Source of the DNA: UBA4665 sp036388555
Lineage (GTDB): Bacteria > Patescibacteriota > Saccharimonadia > Saccharimonadales > UBA4665
Direction: 5' to 3'
Length of the DNA stretch: 64,000 nucleotides
NCBI GenBank assembly: GCA_036388555.1
Contig: DASVRP010000016.1
Span: 1-64,000, forward strand
In this document: positions 58,765 to 64,000 of the stretch, one piece after another
Numbering within the stretch: position 1 is the first letter of the stretch
Layout: each line of letters starts with the position of its first letter
Notes under the pieces: generated by a model
Databases searched by the model: none
Told to the model about the DNA's origin: nothing
What the model saw: the letters and a program-made list of their open reading frames with translations, nothing else
Translations under genes and position numbers: made by a program

Positions 58765-59331
58765 TTACATCACTTCAGCGAGCAACTCCGGGAACTCCGT
58801 TCCACCAAGATTATCGTAGGTGAAATGACCATGTCCCTTGAACTCGCGCCATTCGGCACCCTGTATCTCCGCTCGGATGCGCTCCAGTGACTTCTGGACG
58901 TTGTCAGAATCGTCGTCGCTATAGAAGATCGTCAGCCCCTGTGTCCGGGACGGCAGCTCCGGGTCGAAGCCGGCCGCGAAGAAATCCTCCTGCAGCGTGT
59001 GGTCCGGGTCGAGCCACGGTGCCACCAGGACGACCTTGCCGACCTTGAGCTCAGTATGCTCACTGAGGTAGCGCAGCCAGAAGCCGCCGCCGGCGCTATG
59101 GCCGACCAGTATCGTCTCCGGCCCGACGTCGAAACGTTCGACTTCCCTGCACCAGACGGCATACTCCGGTTCGTAAGCATGCGGGACCTCTGGCGTATCA
59201 GCCTTGATGTCGCGGACCATCAGTTCTTTCTGGAGCCATGGCAGCCAATGGGCGTTGCTCTCACTCGGCAGCTTTGGGTCATAATAAGCTTCCTTCTCGG
59301 GAGCACCGTGGAGTATGATGGCGTTCTTCAT
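58765..59331 (-). CDS. RBBP9/YdeN-like serine hydrolase
   Basis: A 188-residue alpha/beta hydrolase: AIILHGAPEKEAYYDP, nucleophile elbow VGHSAGGGFWLRYL, VAPWLD and a late GHFTYDNLGG carrying the likely His. Substrate unknown. Its ATG overlaps the rnhA stop (ATGA). Confidence 0.85.
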   Translation of the reverse strand: MKNAIILHGAPEKEAYYDPKLPSESNAHWLPWLQKELMVRDIKADTPEVPHAYEPEYAVWCREVERFDVGPETILVGHSAGGGFWLRYLSEHTELKVGKVVLVAPWLDPDHTLQEDFFAAGFDPELPSRTQGLTIFYSDDDSDNVQKSLERIRAEIQGAEWREFKGHGHFTYDNLGGTEFPELLAEVM

Positions 59332-59765
59332 GCTGCCTTCTTACCCAGATGCTGCTTACGGGCTTCGTTGGCCCAGTGGTCAGCCAGTTCATTGCCTGGG
59401 TCATTATTGTGGCCGCGCACCCAGATGAGCTTGGCCTTGGATCTGCGGTACAATGGGCAGACCTCCTGACAGATGTCGAGGTTCTTGATGTCGCCGCCCT
59501 TCTTCTTCCAGCCGTTGGCTTCCCATGCCAGCGACCATTTGGTGATGACGTTGATCCAGAACTCGCTGTCGGTATATATCTCGCATTCCTGGCCATCGGC
59601 ATCCTTGAGAGCTGCGATAATGGCGAAGCCTTCCATCCGGATGTTGGTCGTGATGGCGCCGCTCGGCTCACCGCCGAGGACGACCGGCTTCATGTCTCGG
59701 ATGACCGAAAAACCGCCCGGACCGGGGTTGGGGCTGGCAGAGCCGTCGGTATAGTAGGTGATCAT
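59328..59765 (-). CDS. rnhA: Ribonuclease HI
   Basis: A 145-residue RNase HI removing RNA from RNA-DNA hybrids. ITYYTDGSASPNPGPGG has the first Asp, NIRMEGFAIIAAL the Glu, EIYTDSEF the second Asp, and RGHNNDPGNELADHWA the last Asp. The start is leaderless (TATCAT 6 nt before the ATG). Confidence 0.95.
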   Translation of the reverse strand: MITYYTDGSASPNPGPGGFSVIRDMKPVVLGGEPSGAITTNIRMEGFAIIAALKDADGQECEIYTDSEFWINVITKWSLAWEANGWKKKGGDIKNLDICQEVCPLYRRSKAKLIWVRGHNNDPGNELADHWANEARKQHLGKKAA

Positions 59766-59788
59766 TAAACTATGATACCACTAGCTGC

Positions 59789-60760
59789 TTAAATGCCCTC
59801 GCCGGACCCCAAACCCGATCCGTCCCTACCAGAGGGATACTCTGGTAACGCCTTAGACATGTCGAATCCAGCTTTTTCCATGCGTTTGATCGCATCTTCC
59901 GGAGTAATATTGGCAAACCGAGTAACGTAGATATTGCGGTGGATCAGATTGTCCGGGTGGAAAACTTTATCGTACTGCGAAAATTCTAGAGGAAAGTAGG
60001 TCTCTGCGTCGACGACAGTATATTTTAGCGCTGAGGTACTGCAATCATAGGCTGGATCATCACGTGTAATGCCGAGCACCACAGGATTTACCTTACTGTA
60101 AAATTCGTACACAGAGCGTCCGTCCTTGACAGTGGGCACTATGCCTTCATCTGGCAATGGATTGCCCTTAGCATCATAGAACAGCGTCGTAAGCGTCCCA
60201 TCCATATCGTAAAGCTCCAGCAATACATGCGTAGGCTCAAAGTCTATTGGAGACAAAATTCGTCTTGGAGATGTGTCGTACACGGAGTGCGTGCCGTCGT
60301 AGGCGATTTCAAGACCACCGTCACTGTCGGCATACTGATAACTTATATATTCTGAATTGTCCTTGATGGCTGGCTCTTGGCCAGGAGAACAAGGAGTGCC
60401 ATCATGCGGACCCGCGACAAACTTGTTGCCTATTTCGAAGTAATTATACTTGCTATGGTCAAAATTCTTTTGCGCATCTGCAACGCGTTCAATGAGTTCG
60501 ACAGCGCTCACTTTTGCGGGTTTCAGCGGATTGCTTCCCTGCTCCGGCTTGCCAATGTTCAGTCCAAACAGCAACCCGACAGCCAGCACGGCGAATGCAG
60601 GCACAAGGATAAGCTTTGGCCACAGGCTGCGCCGCTTCGCATGCGCCTGCTTTCCTGCTCCATGGCTGCGCGCCAGGACTTCGCTGCGCAGGTTACGCTT
60701 AAACTTCGGGTCTATCTCTGTAGATTCACTCTCAAAAAGCTTCATAATGGGATCTTTCAT
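59789..60760 (-). CDS. Putative anti-sigma membrane protein
   Basis: A 323-residue protein: cytoplasmic N-terminus of about 45 residues, one membrane helix (about 50-68) and an extracytoplasmic domain with two Cys. Its ATG overlaps the stop of the ECF sigma gene, the usual arrangement for an anti-sigma partner. It lacks an obvious zinc anti-sigma motif, so the role is inferred from context and topology. Confidence 0.65.
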   Translation of the reverse strand: MKDPIMKLFESESTEIDPKFKRNLRSEVLARSHGAGKQAHAKRRSLWPKLILVPAFAVLAVGLLFGLNIGKPEQGSNPLKPAKVSAVELIERVADAQKNFDHSKYNYFEIGNKFVAGPHDGTPCSPGQEPAIKDNSEYISYQYADSDGGLEIAYDGTHSVYDTSPRRILSPIDFEPTHVLLELYDMDGTLTTLFYDAKGNPLPDEGIVPTVKDGRSVYEFYSKVNPVVLGITRDDPAYDCSTSALKYTVVDAETYFPLEFSQYDKVFHPDNLIHRNIYVTRFANITPEDAIKRMEKAGFDMSKALPEYPSGRDGSGLGSGEGI

Positions 60761-61296
60761 ACTATCTCCTCATCGGCCTGCACTGTCGCCGGGACCGGTT
60801 CTAGCTGCTGCGCTACGATAAGCGCCTGCAGACTTTTGACGCCGCGTTTATACGTCGTCTTGATATAGTTACTATCCTTGCCGGTCTCCTGGCAGATATC
60901 TTTGATACTCAGGCCTTCCAGTAGCCGCATGGTGAGCACCTGGCGCTGCTTATCCGGCAAACGATCTATGTACTGCGCTGCACGCTGCTTGACGGTCATG
61001 CCTTCAAACTCATCCAGTCCTTCGTCGACATAGGCTTCGAAATCTTCAATATCATCAATGGTCTGCTCGTTGCGCTGATATTTCTGTCGTAGGTACATCA
61101 GCCAGACGGTGCGCATGACGCCGTAGATGAACTTCTTATCGTTTTGTATGACGTACTCCGGGTCATCGGACCGTTCTACCAGCACCATGAAGGTCTGCGA
61201 GGTCAGGTCCTCGGCCAATTGCCTGTCGAAGCTTTTGATATAGAAGAATTTGAACACCTTATCGACATACAGATCATATGTCTCTTCGATACTCAT
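60757..61296 (-). CDS. ECF sigma factor
   Basis: A 179-residue ECF sigma factor: region 2 with AEDLTSQTFMVLVER and YGVMRTVWLMYLRQ, region 4 with LPDKQRQVLTMRLLEGL and KDICQETGKDSNYIKTTYKRG. Coupled to the membrane protein at 59789. Its targets are unknown. The start at 61296 has no strong ribosome-binding site. Confidence 0.88.
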   Translation of the reverse strand: MSIEETYDLYVDKVFKFFYIKSFDRQLAEDLTSQTFMVLVERSDDPEYVIQNDKKFIYGVMRTVWLMYLRQKYQRNEQTIDDIEDFEAYVDEGLDEFEGMTVKQRAAQYIDRLPDKQRQVLTMRLLEGLSIKDICQETGKDSNYIKTTYKRGVKSLQALIVAQQLEPVPATVQADEEIV

Positions 61297-61363
61297 TACG
61301 AAATAGTCCTTTCATAAGCCAAGTTACAAAAGGGGTACATGATCGGGTTATAACTTCTTCGGA

Positions 61364-61564
61364 TTACTTGGAGAGCGAAGTTGGCTTCTCAGGGACGACG
61401 ATCCACAGGATCAGATATGGGATAAGTCCTGGCAGCGCACCGGGCAGCAGCAAAGCGATGGCGATGATACGGATGATGGTAGCGTCGATGCCGAAGTACT
61501 CAGCCAGGCCGCCGCAGACGCCGCCGAGTTTCTTGTCAGTTGTAAATCGGTATAGTTTTTTCAT
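61364..61564 (-). CDS. PspC-domain membrane protein
   Basis: A 66-residue PspC domain: KKLYRFTTDKKLGGVCGGLAEYFGID, then one or two membrane helices. In other bacteria PspC responds to envelope stress. The start at 61564 is leaderless: TATAAT (61571-61576) lies 6 nt away, inside the 3' end of the HAD gene. Confidence 0.9.
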   Translation of the reverse strand: MKKLYRFTTDKKLGGVCGGLAEYFGIDATIIRIIAIALLLPGALPGLIPYLILWIVVPEKPTSLSK

Positions 61565-61571
61565 GCTGTAA

Positions 61572-62297
61572 TTATAACACTGGTTGGCAAGCTGGAACAA
61601 CCTGGATTGGCAGTGGCACCTTCACCACCCCAAGTGTCGGGACTACCGTCATGCTGCGACGGGCCGCCGGGGTCAGCTGATCAAGGTGCGGGATACGCTT
61701 GTCGTAATGCGTCACCAGAACCGACCGGCAGCCGAGGTTGGAGCTGAACTGCGCGTCAACGAACTGATCACCGATGACGAGCAGCTGTGACGGCATGATA
61801 CCATGGTCTGCAAGGTAGCTGCCGAGGACTTCCGGCTCCGGCTTGCGGCGTTCGCAGTCGTCGCCGCAGAAGATGTCGCTGACGTATCCGCCGAGGCCGC
61901 TGCTGGCGACGATGGCGTGCGGGCTGCCCAGCTCCATACCCTTGTGGTTCCGGTTGGTGACGATGATCTGGTGTTTACCCGCCTCGTGCGCCTGCTGCAT
62001 CAGCTCGAGGGCATCTGGATAGACGTGGTGGCCGACCAGTTCGTAGTGCTGGTGCTGCGCCAGCATGTAGTTGTGGTATATAGTGTCCAGCTCGTCGCGG
62101 TCGATACCGCCGAGCGAATTGTTGATGATATCCTCCATGCTGCCATGGATGTGCTGGGCAATGACTTCCCTTGTCGGTGCCTCGCGTCCGTATGCCGGCA
62201 GGATGGCTGCCAGCACCTCCTGCATGACGGCCATACTGTCGATGATCGTGCCGTCAAGATCCCAGACGAGGGTCGTGATACGGCTTGGGATTGTCAT
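61572..62297 (-). CDS. HAD-superfamily phosphatase
   Basis: A 241-residue HAD hydrolase of the phosphoglycolate phosphatase-like type: LVWDLDGTIIDSM with both motif-I Asp, HQIIVTNRNH, DDCERRKPEPEVL and LLVIGDQFVDAQF. The cap is the C1 helical kind. Substrate unknown. TATAAT lies 8 nt before the ATG (leaderless). Confidence 0.88.
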   Translation of the reverse strand: MTIPSRITTLVWDLDGTIIDSMAVMQEVLAAILPAYGREAPTREVIAQHIHGSMEDIINNSLGGIDRDELDTIYHNYMLAQHQHYELVGHHVYPDALELMQQAHEAGKHQIIVTNRNHKGMELGSPHAIVASSGLGGYVSDIFCGDDCERRKPEPEVLGSYLADHGIMPSQLLVIGDQFVDAQFSSNLGCRSVLVTHYDKRIPHLDQLTPAARRSMTVVPTLGVVKVPLPIQVVPACQPVL

Positions 62298-62356
62298 AAT
62301 CTGACATTATATCATACTTATGCTTATTTTGCAAGCTTCTTGGGCAAGTGGCCTTG

Positions 62357-62616
62357 CTAGGCGACGTCGAGTTCCTGGATCAGCCATGGTTTCTGGTTGA
62401 GGTCGGAATAGCGGATCCAGGTGGGCTTGAACTGGAAATAGGCGACGTCCGCCCGGCCGGACCATTTGCGGGCCCGCGGGCTCTTGGCGAAGTAGGCTGC
62501 CTGATGAACACCAATACGTCCTGCTCAGTAATAATGCCCTCTGCCATGATTCCCAGTCTATCACGCCAGGCCGCCGCGGGCAGCAGGTCCGGGATCACGC
62601 TCAATAGGTTTCCCAT
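62357..62616 (-). pseudogene. Frameshifted small PPOX-like gene
   Basis: From the ATG at 62616, AEGIITEQDVLVF reads in one frame; near 62505 sense continues in another frame as HQAAYFAKSPRARKW and VAYFQFKPTWIRYSDLNQ, ending at 62357. The second part resembles the C-terminus of pyridoxamine-phosphate-oxidase-like proteins. A single-base change or a programmed -1 shift would join them. The joined product (about 86 residues) is still shorter than normal PPOX proteins. Confidence 0.5.
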
Positions 62617-62700
62617 TTATGCACGTTGTTAAGCCACATTCGTCACCACTTTTCTATATCTAACCGCTCATGGCTACATATAGCGTAACAGCGTGGAGTC

Positions 62701-62850
62701 TTGACACTATTTACCACGCGCGGTAAGCTTGGAATTGTATGTTTTTCCACGGAGGTGGAAACATATCAATACCGACCCCTGTTATCCAGTCGACATAAGC
62801 AATATTATTAGAGGGTAACTATCGGGGTTCGTAGGGAGGAAATACTATAT
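62701..62850 (+). promoter_or_regulatory. Promoter and structured leader of the Rpf gene
   Basis: TTGACA (62701-62706), 17-nt spacer, TAAGCT (62724-62729), then about 120 nt of leader. It has a strong hairpin near 62738-62767 (TTTCCAC-GGAG-GTGGAAA plus flanking pairs) and GGGAGG about 10 nt before the ATG. I do not recognise a known riboswitch here, although Rpf genes in Actinobacteria are often riboswitch-controlled. Confidence 0.5.
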
Positions 62851-63603
62851 ATGAGATATGTCGCGATTACTGCGGCTGTCTTTGGTGCGTCCATTTTTAT
62901 GGTGCCCGGCAGTCATGCATCTGATTCAGGTGCAGCCACATTACCAAGTATCATTAACCCTACGTCAGTACCAGCCGTACTGACAGCCAAGGCTGAAAAG
63001 CCTATGCAGAAGAATGGCCAGAAAGCTGCCGTCGTCAAGACCGCGGCAGCCACGACAACGCCGACCGCTCCAGCACCGATAGTCATCACCGTCAAGCCAG
63101 GTGACCATCTGTCCGGTTTGGCGGCTGCCAACAACATGACGGCGCAGCGCCTGTACGATGCTAATCCGAGCCTCGAGAATCCGGATAGGATTTTCCCAGG
63201 CAATCAGCTGCGCGTGCCGACAGCTGATGAGGCGCTGACATCCCGGCCGCTCCCCGTACCGGCTCCAGTAGCTGCGCCACAGCCCGTTGCCAACCAGGCA
63301 GCTCCGAAGGCCAGCGCGTATAGCACACCAACCCCGGCTGCCCCGCCAGCCTCAGCCGTCACTGACGGCAGCATCTGGGACAAGCTGGCAATGTGCGAAT
63401 CGACCGGCAACTGGTCGATCAACAACGGCAACGGCTATTACGGCGGACTGCAGTTCACCCTCGCCAGCTGGGCTGCTGTCGGTGGGACCGGCCTTCCGAG
63501 CGACGCCAGCCGCGAAGAGCAGATCCTGCGCGGACAGATCCTCCAGGCCCGCGGCGGCTGGGGTAACTGGCCGGCCTGCACCGCGATGCTCGGCTTACGC
63601 TAA
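62851..63603 (+). CDS. Secreted LysM-Rpf-like peptidoglycan hydrolase
   Basis: A 250-residue secreted protein. A signal peptide (1-23, ending SHASDS) and Ala/Thr-rich linker precede a LysM domain (about 78-124, VITVKPGDHLSGLAAANNM and ENPDRIFPGNQLRVP). A Pro/Ala linker follows, then a resuscitation-promoting-factor domain (about 174-250) with catalytic Glu in KLAMCESTGNW, GYYGGLQFTLASWAAVGG and GWGNWPACTAMLGL. It cuts glycan strands of peptidoglycan, possibly of an actinobacterial host. Confidence 0.92.
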   Translation: MRYVAITAAVFGASIFMVPGSHASDSGAATLPSIINPTSVPAVLTAKAEKPMQKNGQKAAVVKTAAATTTPTAPAPIVITVKPGDHLSGLAAANNMTAQRLYDANPSLENPDRIFPGNQLRVPTADEALTSRPLPVPAPVAAPQPVANQAAPKASAYSTPTPAAPPASAVTDGSIWDKLAMCESTGNWSINNGNGYYGGLQFTLASWAAVGGTGLPSDASREEQILRGQILQARGGWGNWPACTAMLGLR

Positions 63604-63627
63604 CCACTGGCCCCGTACATCGGCAAG

Positions 63628-63657
63628 AAACCCCGCTCACAGAACGAGCGGGGTTTT
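63628..63657. terminator. Bidirectional terminator after the Rpf gene
   Basis: AAACCCCGCTC and GAGCGGGGTTT pair around ACAGAAC; a T-run follows on the plus strand. The stop of the convergent gene lies at its edge. Confidence 0.9.
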
Positions 63658-64000
63658 ATATATTGTCGAGAACTTTCCGGTTGTGCATCAGAAAGTTGGT
63701 GATGTCAGTGACCATGGTCGTAGAGTCATCAATATCATGCGCCCCCTGGGCGACGGAAACGTAGACCGTGTCATTGAACAGCTCGAAGTTATAGGCACGG
63801 CAGAAATCGACGAAGCTGGCCATCGTCTCCGGCCCGAAGACCTGACGGGTCTGGCGTTGCATGCCTTTGCTGCAGTACATCCTGAAATGGTCAGGGAAAT
63901 CCCCTTCCAGCGATACCGGCTCCAGCCACTTCCGTGAACCCGGCCGGTCCAGCCTGGCATCCAGCCCGCTATGGCTGCCGACCGCGATCAGATGCATATA
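63656..64000 (-). CDS. 3' part of a leftward gene cut by the window edge
   Basis: Open to the window edge, at least 114 codons, ending at TAA 63656-63658. The visible part has a CRAYNFELFNDTVYVSVAQ segment and a TDITNFLMHNRKVL helix, but no domain I can name. An internal ATG at 63997 may or may not be the start. Confidence 0.65.
   Translation of the reverse strand, partial: YMHLIAVGSHSGLDARLDRPGSRKWLEPVSLEGDFPDHFRMYCSKGMQRQTRQVFGPETMASFVDFCRAYNFELFNDTVYVSVAQGAHDIDDSTTMVTDITNFLMHNRKVLDNI

Noticed and set aside
1..64000. CRISPR array, rRNA operon, transposase or integrase
   Set aside because: No regularly spaced direct repeats, rRNA signatures or recombinase motifs were seen on either strand.
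1..64000. Recoded UGA (as in Gracilibacteria/SR1)
   Set aside because: Several clear genes end at TGA, including ATGA overlaps between adjacent genes (apbE, rnhA, ECF sigma, PHP).

Overview
The window looks like chromosomal DNA from a Patescibacteria/CPR bacterium, most likely a Saccharibacteria (TM7) relative; this is inferred from gene content, not measured. Pointers are a division/cell-wall cluster without Mur ligases, a sigma region 4 protein fused to HARE-HTH domains, a PIF1-type helicase, an Rpf-like muralytic enzyme, many lineage-type orphan proteins, UGA used as an ordinary stop, and compact convergent/overlapping genes. No rRNA, CRISPR array, integrase or transposase was seen; one tRNA (Glu, CUC) is present.

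Layout. 1-6.2 kb: a sigma-like regulator, a TylF-type methyltransferase, RlmH, and three long paralogous orphan proteins on the minus strand. 6.3-9.3 kb: an extracytoplasmic flavin electron-transfer module (FMN-binding protein, ApbE, NqrB/RnfD-reductase fusion). 9.3-19.9 kb: orphans, a PRC/DUF2382 protein, Nudix and HAD enzymes, tRNA-Glu, a two-component pair whose response regulator has a very long disordered tail, and a pseudouridine synthase. 19.9-22.5 kb: three tandem bicistronic cassettes of small membrane proteins that share a promoter, a 5' hairpin and a long structured 3' element; this is the strongest candidate for an undescribed system. 22.5-35 kb: Der, a GH16 enzyme, Pth, a structured non-coding RNA with consensus promoter and terminator, a CPBP-like protein with a Tat-type N-terminus, DprA, TopA with a coupled leader peptide, and the sigma4/HARE protein. 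35-45.6 kb: the dcw-type cluster, read leftward as mraZ, rsmH, a 19-codon ORF, ftsL-like, ftsI, [a 0.7 kb unit bounded by inverted structured repeats], mraY, ftsW, murG, ftsQ, with four MraZ boxes upstream. 45.7-50 kb: a polar-lipid module (CDP-alcohol transferase, PHP phosphoesterase, CarS-like), an MBL hydrolase and a SipW/TasA-type pair. 50-64 kb: PIF1, prephenate dehydratase, a DUF4868-like protein, SanA/YdcF, LURP-one, PsiE, NYN nuclease, RNase HI, an ECF sigma/anti-sigma pair, PspC, HAD, a frameshifted PPOX-like gene and an Rpf/LysM enzyme.

Expression style. More than twenty genes have a TANNNT-like -10 hexamer only 6-9 nt before the start codon and no Shine-Dalgarno sequence, which points to widespread leaderless transcripts; a second class (cassettes, dcw genes, several orphans) has strong AGGAGG sites. 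Start codons were revised on this basis. Functions of the orphan families cannot be read from sequence and are left open.
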